From Paenibacillus guangzhouensis (GTDB lineage Bacteria; Bacillota; Bacilli; Paenibacillales; Paenibacillaceae), in NCBI RefSeq assembly GCF_009363075.1, contig NZ_CP045293.1, positions 3,534,001 through 3,598,000 of the forward strand: DNA of 64,000 bases. The letters run 5' to 3'. Each line of letters opens with the position of its first letter. The first letter of the stretch is position 1. Below, in pieces: positions 7,258 to 15,562 of the stretch. A program made the position numbers and the translations under genes. The notes below the pieces were generated by a model, which was not told the origin of the DNA, ran no database searches, and saw only the letters and a program-made list of their open reading frames with translations.

Positions 7258-10134
7258 ATGAAAGGTAAACTGAAAAAACGTTTTGTGGTTATTTTAGCAT
7301 CCGTATTAACTGTTGGTACGATGCTGAATGCTTCTAACGTACTGGCCGGCGGCGACACACTGCCACCGCGTCCTGGTGAACAAGGTTTTAAGGGGAAAAA
7401 CCAACCTGTCTATCATGGGTATCGAAAACAAAATATTGTGGATTGGACACCTGCGAGCGATGAATATTATGACTTCATGCGAGCGAAAGTGCCGCTTCAG
7501 AATCGTAATGAAGCTTTCAAACCAACGCAGGCCAATCCGATGTTGGATCAGGAAGTTCAAAGCCTACTTTTAACAGGAGATTATGGCAACGAATTTTTCA
7601 ACCCGACGATCTATAATGATCAATTCGCGCAATATTTGTTTAACTTCTGGCAATACGTGGATTATACGGCGTCTTGGCATGGTGTAGTAACGAACCCAAC
7701 GCCTGATTCTTTGTTCGATCCGGAAGCAGATTGGTGGCAGCGTGAATATGAGTTTGGTGTGGTGAATATTCCAAACCCGGCGTATACCAATGCCGCTCAC
7801 AAAAACGGTGTTAAATCGTTAGGTTGCGTTTTCTTCCCAAGAACAGAACATACCGATGACTTTATTTATAAAGACGAGAATGGAAGATTCCCAGTCGCGG
7901 ACAAACTCGTTGAAATGGCGAAATATTACGGATTTGACGGGTACTTCGTGAATGCAGAGGAAACGTTGCCTGCAAGCTTTATGCCTTTGTATCAAGAATT
8001 TATTCGTGCGATGACCTCGCAAGGAATTTATGTGCAAGTCTATGCTTCGAATCTATATGGACCGACGAATCAGAGCAAGTGGGGAAAAATCGATTACTAT
8101 AATAAAGATGCTTCCTTGTTTAGCAACTGGATCAAGTCTCCAGAGGATCAGTCCATTGCTGCGAACTCCTTGTATATGAATCCAGACCCAAGTAAATCCC
8201 AGGTAGATGGATCTGTTGCAGGCATGAAGGCATTAGGCTTAGATCCTAGAAATACGGTATTTAATACGCTTGAAGCGGGTCAAACCGGATTTAGCGGAAC
8301 ACGCGGCGCATTATATAATACGCTTGATGAAAATTTAGTACCAAGAACAGGTATCGCTTCGCTAGGGGCTTCAACAGTATTTGATCACCTGGATGAACAA
8401 CTCTTTGGTCATTCAGGACCGAATAAGTACACGGAAAATCGACGCGGCAACCCGGACTATTACAAATATATCTCGCAGAGAGAAAGAACATGGTTCTCAG
8501 GTGCGTCCGATGCTCCTACATACAATGAAGGAAAAGGAACACTAGCTTCAGCTGGTATGACACAGGAGCAATTACAAGAAGCAGTATTAAATGCGACGCC
8601 AAACCCTGTGAAAACAGCGAATGACCCTGATCGTGGACAGCCAAACCCAGGTCAACAATATAAAACTTGGCCAGGTCTAGCCGCATACATTTCCGAAAGA
8701 TCCGTAATCGACGGTTCCAACTTCTATACGAACTTTAATACCGGACATGGTATGGAGTATTACATTGACGGTGAAGTGTCGAATAACAACCAATGGGCGA
8801 ACATCAACATTCAAGATATTCTTCCGACATGGCAATGGTGGATTGATACGGAAGGCACTCGTCTAAAAGTAGATTTCGACTATGGTAAGAAATATAGCGC
8901 AGGAAATGATTATACGCAGCTTGGCGGATATCATGGCGGAAGTTCTCTAGCCATCTTTGGTGATCTGGATGCAACGAACTTTATCCACTTGTACAAAACT
9001 AAATTAGACATTAAAGATTCTTCAAAGTTAAACATGACGTATAACAAACCATCAGCTACAGATGCGAGCAGCGTGAAAGTTGGTTTGATTTTTGAAGATG
9101 ATCCATCCAACGTGGAGTACATTGACATTCCAAGTGGCGCGAACAAAACGACCAAAGGATGGGTTCAGAAAAATCTTGATCTATCTCCGTTTGCAGGTAG
9201 AACATTAGCATCTTTCGGTTTAGCTTTCACGCCTGAACAAGGAACGATTGAAAATTATCAATTTAACGTAGGCGAAATAAAAATTACAGATGGTACTGTT
9301 GCAAAGGCTCCCGTGCCAACAGGCTTAAAGATGGATAAGTCCTTTGACACGTCTGAAATGTATATTTCATGGACTTTAGATGATTACAGTAAAGTAGAGC
9401 GATACAATGTGTATGCGGAATATGAGAATGGCACAGAAATCTTCCTAGGCGGAACCTATGACGACAGATTTTATATTAAGTCTTTGTATGACCCGCAAGG
9501 TACGGTGAACATCAAAGTTACAGCCGTTGGTGCAGATGGAAGAGAGAGTAAAGCAGCCGTTGTTAAGAAAGATTTCTCCAAGACGGTGAAAAATATCAAT
9601 ACAACTGAAAAGGTTGGATCGATTGATGTCACTTGGGAAACACCAGCAGTTCAGTATGCTAAAGCAAAAGTAGACGTAACATTGAACTACTCCAATAAAG
9701 AAGGGGTTTCAACGACAGTAGCACAAGGAACATATGAAGCAAAAGTTGAAATTCCATTGGCAGACGGAAGTGCTTATACCGTTAGAATTTCATTGTTGGA
9801 TGCTAAGGGTAATGTGGTTAGTTATGCAGATCATACAGGTGTACTAAAAGATGATCACGCGGATGCTTATGAAGGCGTTGCAACCTTGAAAGGCACGAAA
9901 GTGAAACTATCCGGCCCAACATCCGATGACTGGTGGCATTTATATGTCTCGCAAGATGGCAAACAGATTCCATTTAAAGATGGAAGAGCGTATGCGATTC
10001 GAGGTATTGATGATTTAACATCCATTCCAGTAAAGGGAGCTTCAGGCGTACTTGAGGTCGTATTAGAAGACTTTAACGGCAATAAGTCGGAGCCTGTACA
10101 AGTTTCATTTGGAACAACGCTTACCAATGAGTAA
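7258..10134 (+). CDS. Secreted endo-beta-N-acetylglucosaminidase, GH85
   Basis: 958 residues; ATG 8 nt after AAAAGGAG. A signal peptide covers about residues 1-30 (ends ASNVLA). The catalytic domain spans about 50-400 and has the GH85 pattern YHGY, FNFWQYVDYTASWHG, and YYGFDGYFVNAEE. Asn232 and Glu234 fit the Asn/Glu pair used for substrate-assisted cleavage of the chitobiose core of N-glycans. Residues about 480-690 form a jelly-roll-like region and about 690-958 contain fibronectin-III-like repeats (VPTGLKMDKS, later VGSIDVTWETP). No sortase motif, so it should be released. The gene appears A+T-richer than its neighbours, a hint of separate origin. It stands alone with its own terminator. 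Confidence 0.9.
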   Translation: MKGKLKKRFVVILASVLTVGTMLNASNVLAGGDTLPPRPGEQGFKGKNQPVYHGYRKQNIVDWTPASDEYYDFMRAKVPLQNRNEAFKPTQANPMLDQEVQSLLLTGDYGNEFFNPTIYNDQFAQYLFNFWQYVDYTASWHGVVTNPTPDSLFDPEADWWQREYEFGVVNIPNPAYTNAAHKNGVKSLGCVFFPRTEHTDDFIYKDENGRFPVADKLVEMAKYYGFDGYFVNAEETLPASFMPLYQEFIRAMTSQGIYVQVYASNLYGPTNQSKWGKIDYYNKDASLFSNWIKSPEDQSIAANSLYMNPDPSKSQVDGSVAGMKALGLDPRNTVFNTLEAGQTGFSGTRGALYNTLDENLVPRTGIASLGASTVFDHLDEQLFGHSGPNKYTENRRGNPDYYKYISQRERTWFSGASDAPTYNEGKGTLASAGMTQEQLQEAVLNATPNPVKTANDPDRGQPNPGQQYKTWPGLAAYISERSVIDGSNFYTNFNTGHGMEYYIDGEVSNNNQWANINIQDILPTWQWWIDTEGTRLKVDFDYGKKYSAGNDYTQLGGYHGGSSLAIFGDLDATNFIHLYKTKLDIKDSSKLNMTYNKPSATDASSVKVGLIFEDDPSNVEYIDIPSGANKTTKGWVQKNLDLSPFAGRTLASFGLAFTPEQGTIENYQFNVGEIKITDGTVAKAPVPTGLKMDKSFDTSEMYISWTLDDYSKVERYNVYAEYENGTEIFLGGTYDDRFYIKSLYDPQGTVNIKVTAVGADGRESKAAVVKKDFSKTVKNINTTEKVGSIDVTWETPAVQYAKAKVDVTLNYSNKEGVSTTVAQGTYEAKVEIPLADGSAYTVRISLLDAKGNVVSYADHTGVLKDDHADAYEGVATLKGTKVKLSGPTSDDWWHLYVSQDGKQIPFKDGRAYAIRGIDDLTSIPVKGASGVLEVVLEDFNGNKSEPVQVSFGTTLTNE

Positions 10135-10152
10135 ATAAAGGCTTTATTCATA

Positions 10153-10197
10153 ACTCGCTTCCAGTTTATGTTGCAATAAACTGGTAAGCGGGTTTTT
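10153..10197 (+). terminator. Terminator of the GH85 gene
   Basis: The arms CGCTTCCAGTTTA and TAAACTGGTAAGCG pair with one mismatch around an 8-nt loop, and the right arm runs into GGGTTTTT. Confidence 0.85.
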
Positions 10198-10209
10198 ATA
10201 TTTGGTAGA

Positions 10210-10278
10210 TCGCATAAAACGCGATCCCCCGGACCGAGGAAATCTTCCCCGTAATCCGCTGAATCGCGTTTTATGCGA
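10210..10278. repeat. Perfect 16-bp inverted repeat with 37-nt loop between convergent genes
   Basis: TCGCATAAAACGCGAT at 10210-10225 is the exact reverse complement of 10263-10278. It lies directly after the GH85 terminator and 9 nt past the stop of the DUF3886 gene on the other strand. Neither strand has a U-tract right after the stem, so it is not a plain terminator. Confidence 0.8.
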
Positions 10279-10287
10279 ATTTCACAA

Positions 10288-10554
10288 TTACTTATATTGC
10301 TTCCAATCTTGCTTCGTGTTATTCAGTAAATATTCGAAGTCATTCTCTCGGCGCTTCTGCTCTGCTTGCCGTGCTTCCTCTTCCTGCTTCCGCTTGGCTG
10401 CCTTACGAGCCTCTTCTTCTTGCTTCATGTCATTAGCTTGCGCTTTTAGCTTCTCGAGCACCTTCGGATCGAGGAGATCCTTGAGCGTTGCCGGTTTATC
10501 TTGAGCAGCCATTGTTTGCGCTTGGCGCGTCTGCTGCTTCATTTTCTTCGCCAT
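10288..10554 (-). CDS. YqkE-like (DUF3886) small charged protein
   Basis: 88 residues from the ATG at 10554; an ATG two codons upstream abuts the GAGGTGA site and leaves no spacing. The protein begins MAKKMKQQTRQAQ and contains LKDLLDPKVLEKLKAQ, then a highly charged helical run of K, E, R and Q (about 45-75), ending NDFEYLLNNTKQDWKQYK. This arrangement matches the DUF3886/YqkE family of Bacillaceae, whose function is unknown. No membrane segment. It is transcribed alone. Confidence 0.75.
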   Translation of the reverse strand: MAKKMKQQTRQAQTMAAQDKPATLKDLLDPKVLEKLKAQANDMKQEEEARKAAKRKQEEEARQAEQKRRENDFEYLLNNTKQDWKQYK

Positions 10555-10629
10555 CTTCATTCACCTCGTTTTTGAACAGTTCATCGTTCTATTATAACAG
10601 ATTCCATGCTTCGGCTGCTGTTCGACATG

Positions 10630-10654
10630 AAAAAAGAGGCCTCATGGAGACCTC
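10630..10654 (-). terminator. Terminator of the SufR-like regulator gene
   Basis: On the minus strand the stem GGAGGTCTC/GAGGCCTC with a 3-nt loop is followed by six T. It begins 7 nt after the stop at 10661. Confidence 0.7.
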
Positions 10655-10660
10655 CTTGCA

Positions 10661-11314
10661 TTAATTGGATGATGGAATGCGATAAGTGCATCTTAGTCCG
10701 CCTTTGGCAAGACATTCGGTTCGTTCTACCTCGGTGCCGAGCAATTCCTTGAACAATGCGAGCTCGCATTGGCAAGCTTGCTGATAGACATGAGCGACTT
10801 GGGTGATCGGACAATTATGCTCGTGCAGCAGATAGTCCCCCTGCTCCCCTTGCGTAAGTTCTGCCATATACCCATTCGTGCTCTGAATTTCCGTCAGCTC
10901 GATCAGCCGTTCATTCAGATTCTTGCCTTCCATACGAGGCGCATACTTGCGAAGCAGCTTCGCCTTACGCCCTTCGAACAATCGATTCACCATCGCTTGT
11001 CCGGCCGCAGGATCCTCAGCATGATTCTCTTCCAGCTCCTGCAGCAGCTCCAGTAACAAATTCTGATAGTTCTTCGGAAAATGATTATCTGCGAGCTCTG
11101 TTAATTCATAGACCAAGCTCGGACGTCCAATCGATTGCCGAACGAGCGAACTTCGTACAAGCCCATCTCGCTCCAATGTATTTAAATGGCGTCTCACCGC
11201 CATCTCCGTGATCTGCAGCGATTTCGCTAGCTCACTAACGAGGAGTCCGCCCCTCGTCTTCAATAATGTAAGAACAACACGCCGTGTTGATGTATCCTGC
11301 TCCGCTCTTAACAT
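10661..11314 (-). CDS. Winged-helix regulator with C-terminal cysteine cluster (SufR-like)
   Basis: 217 residues from the ATG at 11314, which has GAGGTGG 5 nt upstream; a longer frame to 11383 would run through the operator. Residues about 10-75 form a DeoR/ArsR-type winged helix (GGLLVSELAKSLQITEMAVRRHLNTLERDGLV). The C-terminal part has HNCPI, CQCE, ECLAKGGLRC: four to five cysteines spaced as in SufR-type regulators that bind an [Fe-S] cluster. Such proteins sense iron-sulfur or redox status. No suf or isc gene is nearby, so the target is unknown; autoregulation is likely because of the palindromic region just upstream. Confidence 0.75.
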   Translation of the reverse strand: MLRAEQDTSTRRVVLTLLKTRGGLLVSELAKSLQITEMAVRRHLNTLERDGLVRSSLVRQSIGRPSLVYELTELADNHFPKNYQNLLLELLQELEENHAEDPAAGQAMVNRLFEGRKAKLLRKYAPRMEGKNLNERLIELTEIQSTNGYMAELTQGEQGDYLLHEHNCPITQVAHVYQQACQCELALFKELLGTEVERTECLAKGGLRCTYRIPSSN

Positions 11315-11339
11315 ACGTACCACCTCAGGCGTATTGTAA

Positions 11340-11390
11340 CGTATTTTGGTACATAAGTAAATTAGTAAACAATTATGTATCAAAAATACG
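11340..11390 (-). promoter_or_regulatory. Long inverted-repeat operator upstream of the SufR-like gene
   Basis: CGTATTTTGGTACATAA (11340-11356) and TTATGTATCAAAAATACG (11373-11390) are near-perfect inverted copies, 17 and 18 nt long, separated by 16 nt. The pair covers the expected promoter of the regulator gene, about 25-75 nt before its start. Confidence 0.65.
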
Positions 11391-11409
11391 CGTTCACTGT
11401 ATTCTGCTA

Positions 11410-11844
11410 TTACGTATGAAACGCACCTAATTCTCGTTCAACATACTGACGTACGGATGATGCAAAAGTCTCCAGCACATCCGGTAATACGGCTAGAAAT
11501 GGATGGCGCTCCTGGCTTGGCCACGCATAATATTCCTGCACTAACGGTTTGCGCAGCCGCACAAGCTCAATCAGTACAGGGGTGAGTTCGCGCGGGAATA
11601 CTTGCTCTTCCGCATTAATCTCAATGATGTCCTCATAACTGCTGGCATCACGCATAATAAATCCATCGATAAGATAACTGCCGACATCCGTGACAGTCTC
11701 AATCGCAAGATGCAGCGCCCGCTCTTGCGCTAGCCCTTCCACCTTGCTGCCATTCCAACCGGCTCCAATCTCACGCATCGCTTCCGCAATCGAAGGAATA
11801 CATTGCAGCCGTAATTCAAGTTGCTCACGATTCACATAGTACAC
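11410..11844 (-). CDS. DUF86 / HepT-like protein (YutE family)
   Basis: 144 residues; GTG at 11844 with GGGAGG 8 nt upstream. An all-helical protein with the DUF86 pattern QERALHLAIETVTDVGSYLIDGFIMRD and ASSYEDIIEI. Family members related to HepT are RNase toxins, with an R-X4-H-X-Y-type motif. In this solo chromosomal YutE branch that motif is not intact (here MRDASSYED), and no MntA-type nucleotidyltransferase partner is adjacent. A toxin role is therefore doubtful. It lies 24 nt downstream of a 38-residue membrane protein gene and is probably in one operon with it and the Dabb gene. Confidence 0.8.
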   Translation of the reverse strand: MYYVNREQLELRLQCIPSIAEAMREIGAGWNGSKVEGLAQERALHLAIETVTDVGSYLIDGFIMRDASSYEDIIEINAEEQVFPRELTPVLIELVRLRKPLVQEYYAWPSQERHPFLAVLPDVLETFASSVRQYVERELGAFHT

Positions 11845-11868
11845 GGCAAGTGCCTCCCATTCTCTAGC

Positions 11869-11985
11869 TTAGGATTGCTTCTTCCGCTTGCCCTTCCACT
11901 TCAACCAGAAGAAGATTACGAGGAAGCCAATAACAATCTCAAGAACGACTGCAAAGGCTTCCATAACATCTTTCAAATCACTCAT
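11869..11985 (-). CDS. 38-residue single-pass membrane protein
   Basis: ATG at 11985, TAA at 11869-11871; a weak AGGGA lies upstream. The product begins MSDLKDVMEAFAVV, has one hydrophobic helix (about 10-28, FAVVLEIVIGFLVIFFWL), and ends in a strongly basic tail (KWKGKRKKQS), which predicts the C-terminus inside. It fills the 159-nt gap between the Dabb gene (18 nt upstream) and the YutE-like gene (24 nt downstream). The clean membrane topology and tight packing make a real gene likely. Function unknown. Confidence 0.65.
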   Translation of the reverse strand: MSDLKDVMEAFAVVLEIVIGFLVIFFWLKWKGKRKKQS

Positions 11986-12003
11986 ACTGCGGTCCCTACT
12001 TTC

Positions 12004-12291
12004 CTATACTTCATAATCCAGGCTGATGGAGCTCTCACGCGCTTCAGCCATATGGGCGATAACTTTCTGATGTTCCGGATGGACATTATATGCCGCAAGC
12101 GACTCAAGCGAATCAAAAGTCGTCACCAGAGCGATATCATAAGAACGATCGGAATGCATGACATCTTTCCCTACTTCGATGCTCTTAAGTTCGGGGATCT
12201 GACCTTCCATTGCTCGAAGTACACTCGCAGTCCGCTCCACGCTCTCCGGTGAACGGTCTTTTAGTTTAAATAACACAATATGTCGAATCAT
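12004..12291 (-). CDS. Dabb family (stress-responsive A/B barrel) protein
   Basis: 95 residues; the ATG at 12291 has AAAGGAG with 9 nt spacing, better than the TTG two codons upstream. The sequence begins MIRHIVLFKLKD and has YDIALVTTFDSLESLAAYNVHPEHQKV, the standard Dabb pattern of a dimeric ferredoxin-like alpha/beta barrel. Members are stress-induced or small-molecule-binding proteins; the ligand here is unknown. First gene of a probable operon with the 38-residue membrane protein and the YutE-like gene. Confidence 0.85.
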   Translation of the reverse strand: MIRHIVLFKLKDRSPESVERTASVLRAMEGQIPELKSIEVGKDVMHSDRSYDIALVTTFDSLESLAAYNVHPEHQKVIAHMAEARESSISLDYEV

Positions 12292-12436
12292 AGCCAATCG
12301 CTCCTTTACCTGCTACAAACTGTGGAATCTTACCTATTATACACCAATCATTTTCCAGAAACACGCATAAAATAACCCCACACAGGAGGGAGTTGGCTTC
12401 GAGGTCAATTCAGGTCCACGGAGGAACCCCGGGAAC

Positions 12437-12475
12437 AAAAAAATGAGCGCTTGAATGATCATCAAGCAGCTCACT
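12437..12475 (-). terminator. Terminator of the holin-like gene
   Basis: On the minus strand GAGCTGCTTGA pairs with TTCAAGCGCTC (one internal mismatch pair) around TGATCA, followed by seven T. Confidence 0.8.
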
Positions 12476-12486
12476 CCGCATACGCA

Positions 12487-12885
12487 TCATTTGTCCCTCT
12501 GTTTCAGAATTTGAATCATGTCGCGAATCTTCTGAGGCAGCGGAAGCCCTAATCGTCCATAATTCTCCGTGATTGAGATCAACTCGTTCGCTAAGTAAAA
12601 ATATATCGCACCTGACATTATGATTTCAGTCCCTAACAGCAGGTCCATCTGATGCCCTAACATAATAATGAAGAGCATGAATACTTTGCGTGCGATCCCC
12701 CAGAATCCCGTATTACTATTTAACCCTTGTCCCTCAAGCAGCGAAGCTGCAATGCCGGTAATATAATCTATGGTAATGGCGACTAGAAAAAATGTGAGCA
12801 ATTGGCTCCACTCCCCAAAAGCAAAAGTCACGACGGAACCAACAATGCCGGTCATCGTATTCAGAGCGATTTGGTTCAATAGCAT
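12487..12885 (-). CDS. Holin family protein (TcdE / phage_holin_4_1 type)
   Basis: 132 residues; ATG at 12885 with AAGGGG upstream. Three hydrophobic segments (about 8-40, 65-85, 88-105) and the family signature TIDYITGIAASLLEG...GFWGIARKVFMLFIIMLGHQMD, then a charged C-terminus. These proteins form membrane pores used by phages or, in toxin-secreting clostridia, for protein export. No endolysin, phage structural gene or toxin gene lies nearby, so this is an orphan holin. It could be a remnant or an export/lysis factor. Confidence 0.85.
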   Translation of the reverse strand: MLLNQIALNTMTGIVGSVVTFAFGEWSQLLTFFLVAITIDYITGIAASLLEGQGLNSNTGFWGIARKVFMLFIIMLGHQMDLLLGTEIIMSGAIYFYLANELISITENYGRLGLPLPQKIRDMIQILKQRDK

Positions 12886-13004
12886 CGTCCCCTTTACTCT
12901 GGTGTGCTACGATATCATATGATCCTATCGATCAAAATGAGAGTGATAGTGCCTAGATCCCACGTGCACATTTCCTATTAACCTCGCAAACTTATACAGA
13001 TTCC

Positions 13005-13033
13005 CAAAAAAGCCTCAGCACGAGGCAGAGGCT
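13005..13033 (-). terminator. Terminator of the GH4/kinase operon
   Basis: On the minus strand AGCCTC and GAGGCT pair around an 11-nt loop and run into six T. Confidence 0.8.
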
Positions 13034-13059
13034 TCTCTAGTATTTCTATCAATCCTTCT

Positions 13060-14379
13060 TTACACGTCTTCTCTGAAGAAGTTCGGCAAATATTTGCGGT
13101 TTGCTTCGAGCATTTCGTTCAGCATGTCTTTCGCAACGGATACGGAAGGCACGAGCGGGTGATGTACAAGAGCTTGCAGCGCGAGACCACGGTCCCCGGT
13201 AATCGCCGCTTCAATCGTTAGCTCTTCATACGTCTTCACGGCTTTAAGCAAGCCTTTGACATGACTTGGCACACGCTGTGGTGGCAATGGTATTGGTCCA
13301 TGACCCGTAATCACACAGTTCACCTCAATACTTGCATCTGCTGGCAAGAAATCATAAATATTGCCGTTCAGCACATTGACCGTCTGGATATCCTGTATAT
13401 TGTTGTGCAGGGAATACATGAGGTTCACCGCTGCCTCCGAGTAGTAGGCGCCTCCACGCTGTTCCAACTGCTTCGGTTTTTCTTGCAAATGCTCATCTTT
13501 GTACAACTCGAACAATTCAGCCTCCACACGACTAACCACTTCGGCGCGGGTACCGTTCTTCTCAAGCGACGCCTTCATATCAGCGAACATTTCGTTCATC
13601 ATATAGAAATAACGAAGATAGTAGGTTGGGATCGCGCGCAAGGAGCTTAAGAAATCATAATCCCAATCCATCGCGGTAACGTTCGATGCCGTATATTCCT
13701 TGCCGCCGTCAATGAGCTCATCCAGCTTGTCTTCCCCGTTGACGTAAGCCGCCGTTACCCAGTGCAAGTGATTGATCCCTACGAATTCAGGCATCGTCTC
13801 ACTCTGCTTCACACCATACTGTTTCGCGAGGAACTTCTGGAAGTTGATCGGCGAATTGCATAATCCAATCGATTTCACCTTTGAATATTTCGCTACCGCT
13901 TCGGTTACGATCCCTGCGGGATTCGTGAAATTGAGCATCCATGCATTTGGTGCCAGCTCTTCAATATCGCGGCAAATATCTAGAATGACAGGAACCGTGC
14001 GGAGAGCCTTCATCATGCCCCCTGGGCCCGTCGTCTCTTGTCCGATCACACCATACTTGATTGGAATATGCTCATCGCGTTTACGCGCTTCAAGCAGGCC
14101 AACACGAATCTGCGTCGTGACGAAATCGGCGTCCTTGATTGCAGCGCGGCGATCCAGCGTTAAATGAACCTCTGTCGGGATACCCGCCTTCTTCACCATA
14201 CGCTTCGCGAGCTCGCCTACGATTTCGAGCTTATGCTTGCCTTCCTCAATATCCACGAGCCACAATTCCCGAATCGGCATCTCATTGTACTTCTGAATAA
14301 AACCTTCGACGATTTCCGGTGTATACGAAGAACCTCCACCGATGACTGCTACTTTTAAGCCTGCATTTGGATTACTCAT
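13060..14379 (-). CDS. GH4 6-phospho-glycosidase (6-phospho-beta-glucosidase type)
   Basis: 439 residues from the ATG at 14379, which has AAGGAGG with 9 nt spacing; an ATG two codons upstream is too close. It has the NAD-binding N-terminus (LKVAVIGGGSSYTPEIVEGF), GQETTGPGGMMKALRTVPV, and the metal-binding GLCNSPI and GINHLHW motifs. GH4 enzymes need NAD+, Mn2+ and a reduced thiol environment and hydrolyse 6-phosphorylated glycosides in the cytoplasm. It lies 36 nt after a BadF-type sugar kinase. No PTS gene is in sight, so the phosphate may come from that kinase. The exact sugar is unknown. Confidence 0.9.
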   Translation of the reverse strand: MSNPNAGLKVAVIGGGSSYTPEIVEGFIQKYNEMPIRELWLVDIEEGKHKLEIVGELAKRMVKKAGIPTEVHLTLDRRAAIKDADFVTTQIRVGLLEARKRDEHIPIKYGVIGQETTGPGGMMKALRTVPVILDICRDIEELAPNAWMLNFTNPAGIVTEAVAKYSKVKSIGLCNSPINFQKFLAKQYGVKQSETMPEFVGINHLHWVTAAYVNGEDKLDELIDGGKEYTASNVTAMDWDYDFLSSLRAIPTYYLRYFYMMNEMFADMKASLEKNGTRAEVVSRVEAELFELYKDEHLQEKPKQLEQRGGAYYSEAAVNLMYSLHNNIQDIQTVNVLNGNIYDFLPADASIEVNCVITGHGPIPLPPQRVPSHVKGLLKAVKTYEELTIEAAITGDRGLALQALVHHPLVPSVSVAKDMLNEMLEANRKYLPNFFREDV

Positions 14380-14415
14380 GACCATTGTCCTCCTTCGCGC
14401 ATCCGCTTGATTAAT

Positions 14416-15387
14416 TTATAGAAATTTAATCTGATGTAATTGGTTATAGACTGCATCATTGATCGAATGACCCGCACCGTCCATTGCGCTCATCACGGCC
14501 CCTACAACAGGATCCATCTCGACGCGTACGAAGCGTGCATGCGGTGCAAGACTCTGCACTTCCTGCGCAATCGCATCAATCATATGCCGGCTTGTGCTCT
14601 TCGAGAATACGCTGCCGCCGAGCACGACATCGAACGCATCCTCCTGCATGTTCAATCTTCGAATTAAGGCATTCGCCGCATTGCCGAACTCTGTACCTTC
14701 TTGCTCGAGAATCTGGATGCTTAAGGTATCACCCTTCGCTGCCGCTTCGAAGACAAGCTTCCCCATATCGAGCGGCAATGACTTGCGTCCATACAGAATA
14801 TCATCGAACAACTCCTCAACACTCATGCTGTCTGTATGTTTCAAGACCAGATCTGTCAGCAACGTAGCAGGTCCGCGTTCATCCCAAGCCCGCACAACAG
14901 AGCGGAAAGCGTGAATCGCAAGATCCGTACCTGACCCGTGTCCATCGCCGAACATATAGCCAAAACCGCCATAATCGAGCTCTTCGCCTTTTTTATTTCG
15001 TGCTGCGCAATTGGACCCTGTTCCACTAATAATGACAACGCCTGATGCATCTCTTGTACCCGCACGCATGGCGATCATCGTATCACATACAATCTTATAG
15101 CGCTTAAACTTTAGGGCAGCAATCATCGGATTTAGAATTTCGAAGTCTGGCCCCCGGTCCGCACCTGCAAGCCCGAAGAACGCAAACGCAATATCATCTT
15201 TCTGTAACCCCGCTGAGGCTAGAGCTTGTTCACATGCAGAACGAATATTATTCTCCGCTTCTTCCTTGCCAGTCTGATGATTCCCATTTCCGAATACAAT
15301 CCCTTGCCCGAGCACTTGTCCTTGCTCATCGACGATGAGTGCGTGAACCTTGGTCCCGCCCGCATCTACGCCTAGAAATCTACTCAC
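14416..15387 (-). CDS. BadF/BadG-type N-acetylglucosamine kinase-like protein
   Basis: 323 residues from the GTG at 15387 with AGGAGG 8 nt upstream; the frame extends further but without a site. It starts VSRFLGVDAGGTKVHALIVDEQG, the phosphate-1 loop of the ASKHA fold. It continues with FFGLAGADRGPDFE, ISGTGSNCAARNKKGE and GYMFGDGHGSGTDLAIHAF, typical of the BcrAD/BadFG family, whose sugar-kinase branch includes eukaryotic-type GlcNAc kinases. It is followed by GH4 in the same operon, and an AraC regulator precedes it. Phosphorylation of a (di)saccharide taken up without the PTS is the most natural reading. Confidence 0.85.
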   Translation of the reverse strand: MSRFLGVDAGGTKVHALIVDEQGQVLGQGIVFGNGNHQTGKEEAENNIRSACEQALASAGLQKDDIAFAFFGLAGADRGPDFEILNPMIAALKFKRYKIVCDTMIAMRAGTRDASGVVIISGTGSNCAARNKKGEELDYGGFGYMFGDGHGSGTDLAIHAFRSVVRAWDERGPATLLTDLVLKHTDSMSVEELFDDILYGRKSLPLDMGKLVFEAAAKGDTLSIQILEQEGTEFGNAANALIRRLNMQEDAFDVVLGGSVFSKSTSRHMIDAIAQEVQSLAPHARFVRVEMDPVVGAVMSAMDGAGHSINDAVYNQLHQIKFL

Positions 15388-15531
15388 TCCAGCGCCCTCC
15401 TGACATTCATGACTGAACTGCTGCTTTATCATTCTATACTGTAAAAGTACACGATTTTCGTGCATGCCAGCTACTGCAAACTGATTATCGACTAATACTA
15501 TCTTACTGTCATTCATCTCAAAACGATAAAC

Positions 15532-15562
15532 ACAAAAAAACGGAGCTACTTTCGCAGCTCCG
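15532..15562 (-). terminator. Terminator overlapping the end of the AraC gene
   Basis: On the minus strand CGGAGCT and AGCTCCG pair and are followed by seven T. The stop codon TAG (15546-15548) lies inside the hairpin. Confidence 0.8.

Noticed and set aside
11410-11985. HepT/MntA-type toxin-antitoxin module
   Set aside because: The DUF86 protein lacks an intact RNase motif and no nucleotidyltransferase antitoxin is next to it; the adjacent micro-protein is a membrane protein.
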